From: RPQJ01 sp963754125
GTDB taxonomy: Bacteria; Pseudomonadota; Gammaproteobacteria; Steroidobacterales; Steroidobacteraceae
Length of the DNA: 64,000 nucleotides
Reading direction: 5' to 3'
Assembly: GCA_963754125.1 (NCBI GenBank)
Contig: CAVWEX010000001.1
Coordinates: 248,001-312,000 of the forward strand
A program made the position numbers and the translations under genes. The notes under the pieces were generated by a model that worked only from the letters and a program-made list of their open reading frames with translations, had not been told where the DNA came from and did no database searches. Of this stretch, positions 1 to 9,700 are shown in pieces. Position 1 is the first letter of the stretch. Each line of letters begins with the position of its first letter.

Positions 1-1
1 G

Positions 2-592
2 ATCCGTTCCCGCTGGGACCTGCAAAGCGGCAACACGCTGAACGACGTGGTCGCGCAGGTCGGCATCGCTTTCGGCTGGGGCGCGCCGCGCCCGGCGCCG
101 GTCGTCGAGGAGCCGCCTGCCCCGCCGCCGCCGCCGCCGCCTGCTCCGGCCAAGTGCGCCGACAGCGATGGTGATGGCGTGTGCGACGAAGCGGACAAGT
201 GCCCGAACACGCCGGCCGGCGCGAAGGTCGACAAGGTCGGCTGCCCGCTCGAGCAGACGCTGAAGGTGCTGTTCGACTTCGACAGCGCCGAGCTGCGCGC
301 CGAGTCGATCACCGAGCTCGAGCGCGTGGTGACCTTCATGAACGACGTGCCGTTTGCGACGTCGCTGATCGAAGGCCACACCGACAGCGTGGGCAGCGAT
401 GCCTACAACCTGAAGCTGTCGGATCGTCGTGCGAAGGCGGTGTACGACTACCTGACCTCGCGTGGCGTGGATCCGGCTCGCCTGAGCTCGATCGGCCACG
501 GTGAGGCCAAGCCGATCGCCGACAACGCGACGGCCGAGGGTCGTCAGTTGAACCGTCGCGTGATGCTGATCCGAACGGATTCGGGCATGTAA
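2..592 (+). CDS. OmpA-family outer membrane protein, C-terminal part (cut by left edge)
   Basis: The frame is open from the left edge and I see no convincing start, so the gene begins upstream. The visible 196 residues start with what looks like a last barrel strand (VAQVGIAFGWG). A Pro/Glu-rich linker follows, then a TSP3-type acidic calcium-binding motif (DSDGDGVCDEADKCPNTP) and an OmpA C-terminal domain with LFDFDSAEL, GHTDSVGS and LSDRRA. In this family that domain sits in the periplasm and binds peptidoglycan through the conserved Asp and Arg, tying the outer membrane to the wall. A strong terminator follows the stop. The family call is firm; the size of the barrel is unknown. Confidence 0.93.
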   Translation: MRSRWDLQSGNTLNDVVAQVGIAFGWGAPRPAPVVEEPPAPPPPPPPAPAKCADSDGDGVCDEADKCPNTPAGAKVDKVGCPLEQTLKVLFDFDSAELRAESITELERVVTFMNDVPFATSLIEGHTDSVGSDAYNLKLSDRRAKAVYDYLTSRGVDPARLSSIGHGEAKPIADNATAEGRQLNRRVMLIRTDSGM

Positions 593-619
593 GCGACTGC
601 AGGCTCCAGCGCTTGCCAC

Positions 620-656
620 GAGGCCTCGGGACGCAAGTCCCGGGGCCTCTGCTTTG
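620..656 (+). terminator. Rho-independent-like terminator after the OmpA gene
   Basis: A 13-bp stem (620-632 with 637-649, one G-T pair) closes a GCAA loop and is followed by CTGCTTTG. It lies 28 bases after the stop. The T-run is short, so termination strength is uncertain. Confidence 0.7.
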
Positions 657-708
657 TGCGGCTCGCCGCTGCGACCCGGGGGCGGCTGTGGGTGCGGTGC
701 CGTGTGTG

Positions 709-778
709 GGCGCCGGGCCGGGGTTGCTCCGGGCGCGCTCGGAAACAGGCGCGCCCTGCGCAACCCCGGCCCGGCGCC
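709..778. repeat. Long perfect hairpin in intergenic gap
   Basis: A 19-bp arm at 709-727 is perfectly inverted at 760-778. An inner 8-bp stem (731-738 with 749-756) closes over a 10-base loop. No coding potential is convincing here. It could be a cruciform, an mRNA processing hairpin or a non-autonomous palindromic element. Confidence 0.7.
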
Positions 779-786
779 GGACACCA

Positions 787-972
787 GGCGCCTGGGCGAG
801 CCGGAGGACCGGCTCGCACGGCGCACGCAGCGTCGGCCGGATCCAGCGTGACGACCGCGGTACGGGGCGACCGCCCAGGCTGCCGACGGGTACTTGGAAC
901 TCAACGCCGATTCCGGTCGACGTTACTTGCGCCGTGCGAGTGGCCGGCTCGGCGGCCATTCGCCCAGGCGCC
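787..972. repeat. Imperfect 186-bp palindrome
   Basis: The blocks 787-799 and 814-825 recur inverted at 960-972 and 928-939. Partial matching continues inward (around 830-845 against 905-922), so the whole stretch is a decayed palindrome centred near 880. With its two neighbouring hairpins it fills most of the gene-free gap 593-1286. I see no gene in it. Confidence 0.55.
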
Positions 973-986
973 GTGTGTCCAGCGTC

Positions 987-1039
987 GGGAAAGGATTCGC
1001 AGAGGCCCGCATGTAGCGGGCCGGCGCGAATCCTTTCCC
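987..1039. repeat. Nested hairpin (14-bp plus 7-bp stems)
   Basis: A perfect 14-bp inverted repeat (987-1000 with 1026-1039) encloses a 7-bp stem (1004-1010 with 1016-1022) over a five-base loop. No T-run follows, so it is not an obvious terminator. It is the third strong palindrome in this gap. Confidence 0.65.
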
Positions 1040-1125
1040 AACGCCTGTCCCGCACTGCGTCCTCGAGTGTTGCGCTCGAGCCACAGCGCGATCGGGAGCC
1101 TGTTGTAGCGTTGTCGCAACATAGC

Positions 1126-1155
1126 TTCACTTTGCCCCGCATCCCGGCGTATGAT
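1126..1155 (+). promoter_or_regulatory. Possible promoter of the first TonB receptor
   Basis: TATGAT at 1150-1155 is a good -10 match. TTCACT at 1126-1131 is a fair -35, with 18 bases between them. The predicted leader would be about 125 bases, ending in AGGAG at 1275-1279 before the ATG at 1287. Assigned by consensus only. Confidence 0.35.
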
Positions 1156-1286
1156 CCGCGTCCAATGGACCCGAATCTCGTCTCCACTTCCTGTGGTTTT
1201 CTGGTCCGGAGTCGTCTGGATTCGCCCGTGAGTCGCACCGGGCGGTCCTGTCCTCGCAATCTCGCAACACTCTCAGGAGTTATCTG

Positions 1287-4228
1287 ATGCCCAATCGAAA
1301 GATCGAGCGCGCCGTGCGCGTCGCGTTGATCGCCGCCTCCGCAGGCGCGGTCGCTTACGTCCCTGCAGCGTCCGCACAGGATGCGGAACTCGAGCAGATC
1401 GTCGTCACCGGTTCGCGCATTCCGCAGGCGAACCTCGAGGGCACGAGCCCGGTGTCGGTGCTCGGCGCCCAGGACGTGATGTTCGAGGGCACGGTGCAGG
1501 TCGAAGACCTCATCAACAACCTGCCCCAGGCCTTCGCTGACCAGGGCGGCAACATCTCGAACGGCGCAACGGGTACCGCAACGGTCAACCTGCGCAACCT
1601 CGGCACGGACCGGACCCTGGTGCTCGTGAACGGCCGCCGCATGCCGGCCGGCAGCCCCCAGGACGTGGCGGTTGACCTGAACGGAATCCCGGCCTCGCTG
1701 ATCGAGCGCGTCGAAGTGCTCACCGGCGGCGCCTCCGCGGTGTACGGCTCCGACGCCGTCGCCGGCGTGGTGAACTTCATCATGCAGGACGACTTCGAGG
1801 GCGTGCAGATCGACGCGAACTACAACGCGTACTGGCACGACAACAGCGACAACTTCACGCAGCGGCTGGTCCGCGACGCGGGCTTCAAGTCGGCCCCGGG
1901 CGAGGTGTGGGACGGCAGCGAGTACTCGCTCGGCATCACGATGGGTTCGAATTTCGCCGACGGCCGCGGCAACGCGACCATGTTCTTCGGCTACACGAGC
2001 ACCGACCCGGTCCTGCAGTCGGAGCGCGACTACAGCGCCTGCGCGATCTCGACCAGCGGCCTCTACTGCGGCGGCTCGAGCACGAGCTACCCGGGCCGGT
2101 TCCGCCCCATCAACCTGAGCGGCACTGGACAGGCGCCTAACAGGACGATGGATGCCGGACGGCAACGTCATCCCCTGGGACGGCGACCTCTACAACTACG
2201 GCCCGCTGAACTACTACCAGCGCCCGCAGGATCGCTACCAGGCCGCGCTGTTCGCCCATTACGACATCAGCGACTCGGCAGAGGTCTACACCGAGTTCAT
2301 GTTCATGGACAACAGCACGGTGGCGCAGATCGCGCCGTCGGGCTCGTTCGGCAACGTGATCTCGACGATCCACTGCGACAATCCGCTGCTGCTGCAGAAC
2401 GGTGCCCAGTGGCGCAACACGCTCTGCACGAACGATGGCCTCGGTCCCGACGACACCCGCGATATCATCATTCAGCGGCGCAACGTGGAAGGCGGCGGCC
2501 GCCGGGACGACCTGGGCCTGACCTCCTACCGTGGCGTGGTCGGCGTCCGGGGCTCGTTCCTCGACGGCAACTGGAGCTACGACGTGTCTGGCCAGTACGG
2601 CTCGGTAATTTTCGCCGAGACCTACCAGAACGACTTCTCGAACGCGCGCACGCAGCTCGCCCTCGACGTGGTCGCAGACCCCGAACGGGCCGGCCTGCCG
2701 CTCGTTCGTGGATGGATCGGACCTGGCCTGCGTTCCGTGGAACATCTGGGATCCGAACGGCGTGACGCCTGAGGCACTCGGTTATGTTTCGACGCCTGGC
2801 TTCACCCGCGGCGACACGACGCAGACGGTCGTGACGGCGGCGCTGTCCAGCGACCTCGGCAACTACGGCCTCACGCTGCCGACCGCGAAGGACGGCATCG
2901 GCGTCGCGTTCGGCGCCGAGTATCGCCAGGAAGGCCTCCACTTCGAGACCGACACGGCGTTCACCACCGGCGACCTCGCCGGCCAGGGTGGCAACACGCT
3001 CGGCGTGAGCGGCGACTACAACGTCACCGACCTCTTCGCCGAGGCGCGGATCCCGCTGCTGCAGGACATCTTCCTGGCGCAGGACGTGACGGTGACCGGC
3101 AGTTACCGCTACTCGGATTACAGCCTCGAGGAGACGACCAGCACCTATGGTATCGGCCTCGACTGGTCGATCGTCGACGACGTCAGGCTCCGCGGCAGCT
3201 ACCAGCACGCCGTGCGTGCACCGAACGTGATCGAGCTGTTCTCGGCGGCATCGCTGGGCCTGTTCGACATGACCCGCGACCCCTGCAGCACGACGGAGGG
3301 CGGCATACCTCCGACTGCCACGATCGAGCAGTGTCGGAATACCGGCCTGGCTGATGCACTCTACGGTAGCGACCTCGACAGCTCGGCCGGCCAGTACAAC
3401 GCGATCTTCGGTGGCAACACGGAACTGAAGCCGGAGTCGGCCGACACGTGGACGGTCGGCCTCGTGTTCACGCCGACCTTCGTCGACGGCCTGGCGATGA
3501 CGATCGACTACTGGAACATCAAGGTCGAGGACACCATCGGCACCGTACCGCCGTCGACCGCGCTGGACCAGTGCCTGCAGACCGGCGCCTCCGAGTACTG
3601 CAACCTGGTCACGCGCGACAGCCAGGGGACGCTGTGGCTGCTGTCGGAGGCCCAGATCCTCGCGACCAACGTCAACATCGGCGAGACGAAGACCTCGGGC
3701 TGGGACCTCGGCGTGAACTACGCGCTCGGCATGAACGACTGGGGCTCGCTCAACTTCGCGTTCATGGGCACGTACCTCGACGAGTTCGTCAACACGCCGC
3801 TGCCCGGCGTTTCGGAGTACGACTGCGCCGGCCTCTACGGTCCCTCGAACTGCGGCACGCCGCTGCCGGAGCTGCGCACGCGCCTGCGGACGACCTGGGC
3901 GACGCCGTGGAACGTGGACGTGTCCCTCAACTGGCGCTTCTTCGACAGCGTGGACATCGAGTACACGTCGAACGATGCGGACCTGAACGACCCCTCCTCG
4001 GTGTTCAACTGGAGCAAGACGCTGGACTCGCAGAACTACCTCGACCTCGCGGTGGTCTACACGTACGCCGAGAAGTACACGTTCACGGCCGGCGTGAACA
4101 ACTTCACGGACGAGGCTCCGCCGCTGAGCGGCCAGGTGGGCACGGGCTTCGGCAACGGCAACACCTACCCGCAGGTGTACGACGCGCTGGGCCGCTACGT
4201 GTTCTTCGGGCTCTCGGCCAAGTTCTAA
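1287..4228 (+). CDS. TonB-dependent outer membrane receptor (two frame breaks)
   Basis: Active-transport receptor of about 980 residues. It has a signal peptide ending near SAQDAE, a TonB-box-like EQIVVTGSRIP, and a plug with LVNGRRMP and GGASAVYGSDAVAGVVN. The beta-barrel ends in an aromatic-rich strand (FFGLSAKF) with terminal Phe, as outer membrane barrels do. The frame breaks near 2125-2155 and 2675-2690. Rejoining frames 1287-2140, 2152-2680 and 2708-4228 restores a continuous receptor, including the CVPWNIW segment. Start chosen for AGGAG eight bases upstream. Its ligand is not evident from sequence. A terminator and then a TPR-sulfotransferase gene follow, the same arrangement seen with the receptor at 28356. 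Confidence 0.9.
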
Positions 4229-4261
4229 TCGGCTGCGGATTCCACGGAAACGTGGTAACTG

Positions 4262-4292
4262 GACGGCGGGCTTCGGCCCGCCGTCTTTTTTT
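4262..4292 (+). terminator. Rho-independent terminator after first TonB receptor
   Basis: A perfect 10-bp GC stem (4262-4271 with 4276-4285), a TTCG loop and seven T residues (4286-4292). The T-run directly touches the ATG of the next gene, which is unusual. Confidence 0.93.
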
Positions 4293-6297
4293 ATGAGCAA
4301 CGAATCCAGGCCAGGCAACGGGGTCGACGTCGCACTGCAGCGGGTCGGGGCCCTGCTGCGCTCCGACCCGGCGCTCGCGGCCCGGGCGGCAAAGGATATC
4401 CTGCGCGTCGCGCCCGGCCAGCCGGTGGCGGCACTGTTCCTCGCCATGGCGCTGCGGCAGCTGGGCGACCTGCCCGGAGCGCTCGCGATACTCGAACCGT
4501 TGTCCCGGCGCCAGCGTGAAGCGGCAGCGGTGCACTACGAACTGGGCGTGACGCTCGGCCTCGCCGGTCGGCGCGACGCGGCCCTCGCGGCACTGCGTCG
4601 CGCCGTGTCGCTCAAGCCCGACATCGGCGAGGCCTGGCGACTGATCGCCGACCACCTGATGGAATCAGGCGACCCCGCGGGGGCCGATGCGGCCTGGGCC
4701 AGCCACGTCACGGTCACGACGGCCGGGCCCCATCTGCTCGCACCCGCGACGGCCCTCATCGAAGGACGGCTCGCCGACGCCGAGCGGCAGCTGCGCACGC
4801 ATCTCGCGCAGCAACCCGACGATCCGGCCGCGCTGCGCATGCTCGCCGATCTCGCGACGCGCGCGGCGTCGCTGGGACGATGCAGGCGCGCTGCTCGAGC
4901 GCTGCCTCGCTCGCGCGCCCGGCTTCACCGCGGCCCGGCACGATCTCGCCGTCGTGCGCCTCGAGCAGCACCGTCACGACGAGGCGCTTGCGGAGCTCGA
5001 GCGGCTGCTGGCCACGGAGCCGCGCAACCCCGCGTATCTGAACCTCAAGGCCAACGTGCTCGGACGCTCCGGCGACCACGCCCGCGCCATCGAGGCCTTC
5101 GAGGCCGTGCTGGCCGACCACCCGTCGAATCCGCGCATCTGGATGGCGTACGGCGATGCCCTCAAGACCGCGGGCCGCACGGACGACGGCATCGCGGCGT
5201 ACCGCCGCTGTCTCGCGCTCGCGCCGGGCTTCGGCGAGGCCTGGTGGAGCCTCGCCAACCTCAAGACGATCCGCTTCGCACCCGCGGACCTCGCGGCCAT
5301 GCAGTCACAGCTCGCGCGCAGCGACCTCTCCGACGACGACCGCCTGCACCTGCACTTCGCGCTCGGCAAGGCCCTGGAGGACGCGGAGCAGTTCGCAGCG
5401 TCCTTCGATCATTACGCCGAGGCCAATCGCGTCCGCCGCGCGATCACTCCCTACGACGCGACGGCGACGACCGAGTATGTGCGCCGCGTGTGCGCGACTC
5501 TTCACGCGCAGAGTTCGTCGAGCCACGCCGCGACTGGGGCTGCGAGGCCGACGACCCGATCTTCGTCGTCGGCCTGCCGCGCTCCGGCTCGACGCTGGTC
5601 GAGCAGATCCTCGCGAGCCACGGCGCCGTCGAGGGCACGATGGAGCTGCCCGACGTCATCGGACATCGCGCGGTCGCTTGCGACACGGCCCGGCCCGTCG
5701 GCGACGCCTGGCTACCCGGACGTGCTGGCCCGGCTCGACGCCGCGGAGCTGCGCGCGCTGGGCGAGGACTACCTGCGCCGGACGCGGTTGCATCGCAGGT
5801 CGGGCACGCCGCGCTTCATCGACAAGATGCCGAACAACTGGATGCACGTCGGACTCATCCATCTCATGCTGCCCAACGCGCGCATCATCGACGTGCGTCG
5901 CGAGCCGATGGCCTGCGGCTGGTCGTGCTTCCGGCAGCACTTCGCGCGCGGCCAGCAGTTCACGTATTCGCTCGAGGACATCGGACGCTACTACCGCGAC
6001 TACGTCGAGCTGATGGCGCACTTCGATACGGTGCTGCCGGGGCGGGTGCTCCGCCTGAGCTACGAGCGGCTGATCGAGGACACCGAGGCCGAGGTGCGCC
6101 GCCTGCTCGCACACTGCGGCCTGCCCTTCGAGCCGGCCTGCCTGCGATTTCACGAGACCGCCCGCGCCGTCGCGACCGCGAGCTCCGAGCAGGTGCGCCG
6201 GCCGATCTACCGCGAGGCACTCGATCAGTGGCGGCACTACGAGCCGTGGCTCGAACCGCTGAAGCGGGCGCTCAGTCCGCGTAGCCGAACGTCCTGA
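4293..6297 (+). CDS. TPR-repeat sulfotransferase-family protein (three frame breaks)
   Basis: About 665 residues. The N-terminal two thirds are tetratricopeptide repeats (patterns such as VHYELGVTLGLAGRRDAAL and AYGDALKTAGRTDDGIAAYR). The C-terminal third is a sulfotransferase fold with the PAPS-binding loop FVVGLPRSGSTLVEQIL and a second motif, IIDVRREPMACGWSCF. The family moves sulfate from PAPS to hydroxyl or amine groups of proteins, glycans or small molecules; the substrate here is unknown. Frames break at about 4869 (extra T), 5500-5515 and 5712 (extra C). The ATG abuts the preceding terminator T-run and has no Shine-Dalgarno, so translation may start further in or on a leaderless message. 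Its 3' end overlaps the facing paralogue by 26 bases. Confidence 0.85.
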
Positions 6298-7913
6298 CCC
6301 AGGGATCGAGCACCGGCAGGACCGGTGCCATCTGTTCCCGGTAGCGCTCCCACTGCCGGGTCCCGTCGAACAGGCCCCGTCGCACCTGCGGTGCGCTCAC
6401 CGTGCGGACGTCGCGGGCGGCCGCCGTACGGCCGAATTCCCTCGCCGCCTCCGTCCACGGCACGTCGACGAACTCCGCGAGCGCGCGCGTGGACGCGTCG
6501 AAATCGGCCACGAGCGCAGCATAGTGCACGACGTGCACCGGCAGCGGCAGGACCGCGAGGTACAGCTCGATGAGGCGCATCACGGCGTCGTAGTGCCGGG
6601 CCGCGCGCTCGAGGCCGGCCATCTGGTAGGTCGAGGCATTGACGCGGAAGTGCCTGCGGAAGCAGCTCAGCACCACGTCGCGCGGATCGCGGCGGCACAG
6701 CACGACGACGGCGTCCGGGAACAGCCGGGCGATCATCGGCAGCTTGATGCCGTTCAGCGGCGCCATGTCCACGAACACCTTGCCGTCCACGTCCGGTACC
6801 TCGGCGCGGACGCGCCGCCAGTAGGCCTCGCGCTGCTTCCCGGCCAGCGCCGGGTCGAGGTGGGTCAGCTGGTCGAGCGTGCTGTCGTCGCGCAGGAACG
6901 CGAGGTCCGAGTCGGCGAGCGTCGGGCGCTCCTCCAGTGCGCGCACGTCGGGCAGGCTCGCGAGGATGTTCTCGACCAGCGTGTTGCCGGAACGCGGGTA
7001 GCCAAGCAGGAACACGTGGCGGCGCACCGGACTCGCCGCGCTGCCCGGGGCTGCCGGTGCGCGCCAGACGGCCGGATCCTGGCGTTCGAACCAGCGCGTG
7101 AGGCGGAGGACGAGTTCGAGATGGTTCTCGATGGGCCCGCCGTCACCGAAGCGCGCGGCGTTCGCCCGCACCGTCTCCTCGTTCATGCGGGTGTACGCGT
7201 CGAAGGCTTCCTGCGTCCGGCCGAGACGGTCGAGAGCGTCGCCGAGGCGTCCCAGCGCTACCGGCAGCTGCCGTTCGTCCAGCGCCTTGCGAGCGAGCAG
7301 CGCCTCGAGCCGCGCCAGGGCCTCCTCGGTGGCGCCGCGCTCGAGGTCCGCGCTCGCCAGCACGAGGCCGGCGCCCGCGTGGTCGGGTTGGCGTCGGGCC
7401 GCCTCCTCCGCGAGCGGGCGCGCCTGCGCCATGTCGCCGCGGCGCAGCGCGATGGTCGCAAGGGCTGCCCAGGCTTCGGCGTCACCCGGGGCCAGCGACT
7501 TCGCCTGCTCGTAGGCCGTGCGCGACCCGGCGTCGTCGCCCAGGATGTCGCGCGCCGACCCGAGCTCGAGCCACGCCGCCGCGAGGCCCGGGTGCACCGT
7601 CACGGCAGCTTCGAAGGCGCGGATCGCCTCCTCGAGGCGGTTCTCCGCCACCAGCACGCGGCCGATGTCGGTGATCGTGAGCGGATCGTTGGGCGCGAGT
7701 GCGAGCGCGCGGTTGAGCAGCTGCCCCGCGTCCCGGTAGCGACCCGCCACGGCGAGCGCCTCGGCCTGCACGCGCAGCAGCAACGGGTGTGCGAGCTTCT
7801 CCGCCGCCGCCTGGTTCGCGACCGACAGCGCCCGTGGCGAGATCGCCCGACTGACGCGCCTGCGCGGCCGCGCGCACCAACGTCTCGAGCCGCGACGCAT
7901 TCACGTTCTGCAT
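6272..7913 (-). CDS. TPR-repeat sulfotransferase-family protein, facing paralogue
   Basis: About 546 residues. TPR repeats fill roughly the first half (AWLELGSARDILGDDAGS, AWAALATIALRRGDMAQARP). A sulfotransferase domain follows with the PAPS loop VFLLGYPRSGNTLVENIL and VVVLCRRDPRDVVLSCFRRH. Start chosen at the ATG giving MQNVNASRLETLVRAA; the frame breaks near 7835-7845, after SGDLA, and continues as ALSVANQAAAEK. It has the same domain plan as the gene at 4293 but clearly diverged sequence, and the two genes converge tail to tail. It lies 86 bases after the secreted protein at 8000-8566 on the same strand, so the two may be co-transcribed. Confidence 0.85.
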
Positions 7914-7999
7914 GCCATGACCCCGGGGGAGCGTCGGCCGATCGGCCGCGGACCGCAGTATAGCCTCCGGCATCGCGCCCGAATCGCGGCCAGGCCGCG

Positions 8000-8566
8000 T
8001 CACTTCACGCGTCGTACCCGCGTGGCGTAGCGGCTGGCGGTCACCAGCAGGTGCGAACCGAGCGCCGCCTTCTTGATGACCACGGTATCGCCCACGGCCA
8101 CCCGGGCGCGTGGGTCCACCTGCAACTGCGTCCAGACCTGGCCGTTCTCGAGCGTCACGACGAGCTCACCTGCAGGCTGGCGGGCAACCCTGGCGACCGT
8201 ACCCGAGATACTTTCCGGGAGCCGTTCCCCGGACTCCTCCGGTTCACGCGCGCGCTTGGCGGCCTCGGTGAGACCGAAGTCGGTCTCGGGGTTGGCCGCG
8301 GCTGCAGCGGCCGGCGTGGCAGCGACAGGCGCAGCTGCGACCGTTCCGGCGACGGCACCCGTGGCAGGCGCGGCAGCAGACGGCGCGCCCAGGGGTGCAG
8401 CGGCGGCCGGCCTGCCGAAGATCGAGTCGTAGCAGGCCAGCCTCGCGCGATCGTCGGCCATTGTTGCGCAGCTCCGCGCCTCATCCGCGTGCGCCGCCTG
8501 AAACGTGAGCGTCGTGGTCGCAAGCAGCAGCCAACCGAGCCGTGCGCGCGCATTCCTGCGTATCAC
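8000..8566 (-). CDS. Secreted hypothetical protein with Cys-pair N-terminus
   Basis: 188 residues, with a signal peptide ending around QAAHADEA. A short segment with two Cys follows (SCATMADDRARLACYDSIFG), a pattern seen at the N-terminus of many small proteobacterial periplasmic proteins. An Ala/Pro-rich linker (about residues 55-95) leads to a C-terminal domain with beta character (ISGTVARVARQPAGELVVTL, GDTVVIKKAALGSHLLVT) that looks OB/SH3-like. I do not recognise a function. The export and two-part architecture are supported by sequence; nothing ties it to the sulfotransferase gene downstream except position. Confidence 0.75.
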   Translation of the reverse strand: MIRRNARARLGWLLLATTTLTFQAAHADEARSCATMADDRARLACYDSIFGRPAAAAPLGAPSAAAPATGAVAGTVAAAPVAATPAAAAAANPETDFGLTEAAKRAREPEESGERLPESISGTVARVARQPAGELVVTLENGQVWTQLQVDPRARVAVGDTVVIKKAALGSHLLVTASRYATRVRRVK

Positions 8567-8730
8567 CTGCCAGCCTCCTCGCGGGACCCCCGTCGGGGCC
8601 CGCCGTCACTTCGAGTCCGCCATGTTACCGGTCGCGCCGGCTTCGCGCCGAGACACCTGCGCCGCATGCGCCGCGCCGCGCGCGTCAGCATAATGCCGTA
8701 CCGGACCGGGAATCGCGCTGCGGACGAAAC

Positions 8731-9672
8731 ATGACGGTAGAGCACTGGGAGGCGTATTACCGCGGCGGCGCGATCGCGACCTGCCCCATGGGCCCGGACT
8801 CCACCTACACGCTGGAGCTTCGAGATCTCTGGCTCGCGTTCTTCGCCACGATAGACGATGGTGGCCGCGTGCTCGACGTCGGCTGCGGCAATGGCGCCAT
8901 CGCGCTGCTGGCCAAGGAGGCCGCAACGGCCGTGGGCCGGCACGTCGAGATCCACGGCGCCGACCTCGCCACGATCGACCCGCCGCGCCACGTTCCGAAC
9001 GGCGCGTCACTGTTCGCCGGCATCGAATTCCACGCCGGCATGCCCTGCGAACGCCTCGATTTCGAGGCTGGGACCTTCGACGCCGTGAGCGGCCAGTACG
9101 CCCTCGAATACACGGACATGCCGCGCTCCCTGGCCGAGATCCGGCGGGTGCTTCGTCCAGCAGGCCGCGCCCTCTTCGTCATGCACCACGAGCACTCCGT
9201 GCTTATCCGCAACGCACGCGAATCGCTCGCCCAGGGCGCGCTGGTGCTCGAGGAAACCCGGATCCTGCGCAAGCTAAGGCGCCACGCGGTCGCAGAGCGC
9301 CAGTCCGACGCCGCCGCACGCGCGACCTGGGCCGAGCTCTCTGCGGCCGCCACCGAGCTGCGCCAGGCCGCGGCCCGGAGCATCTCACCGCACCTGCTGC
9401 ACGTCGTGATCGACGGCGTGCAGAAGCTTCTCGGTGTGCGCCGTGAGATGGGTGTCGCGGGATTCGAGCGCGAGGTGGACCGCTTCGAGCGCGAGGTGCG
9501 CGCCGGGGTACGCCGCCTGCAGGACCTCGTGGGCTGTGCCCAGTCGGAGGAGCAGATGGCCGCCACGGTCGCCACCGCGCGTCGCATCGGATTCGACTGC
9601 GGATCCGCCGAGCCCCAGCGTCACGCGGGGGAGAACCTGGTCGGTTGGCGCCTGGCGCTGTCGCGACCCTGA
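8731..9672 (+). CDS. Class I SAM-dependent methyltransferase
   Basis: 313 residues. The SAM-binding motif I is VLDVGCGNGAIALL near residue 46, followed by motif-II/III-like AVSGQYALEYTDM and LAEIRRVLRPAGRALFVMHH. These are typical of small-molecule methyltransferases. The C-terminal third is helical and rich in Glu and Arg. The ATG at 8731 is chosen because MTVEHWEAYYRGG begins a normal family N-terminus; an upstream in-frame start would run back over the promoter region of the divergent gene. Substrate unknown. Confidence 0.85.
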   Translation: MTVEHWEAYYRGGAIATCPMGPDSTYTLELRDLWLAFFATIDDGGRVLDVGCGNGAIALLAKEAATAVGRHVEIHGADLATIDPPRHVPNGASLFAGIEFHAGMPCERLDFEAGTFDAVSGQYALEYTDMPRSLAEIRRVLRPAGRALFVMHHEHSVLIRNARESLAQGALVLEETRILRKLRRHAVAERQSDAAARATWAELSAAATELRQAAARSISPHLLHVVIDGVQKLLGVRREMGVAGFEREVDRFEREVRAGVRRLQDLVGCAQSEEQMAATVATARRIGFDCGSAEPQRHAGENLVGWRLALSRP

Positions 9673-9700
9673 GGGCTCCGCCCGTGGCTTCGCCGGGCGC

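Noticed and set aside
336..2171. 611-codon open frame on the minus strand across the OmpA/TonB region
   Set aside because: Arg/Ala/Gly-rich shadow of high-GC genes with no domain pattern; the plus-strand frames carry clear OmpA and TonB motifs.
4293..7913. CRISPR or long direct repeats in the TPR genes
   Set aside because: Repetition is at protein level (TPR helices); no regular DNA repeat-spacer pattern is seen anywhere in the window.
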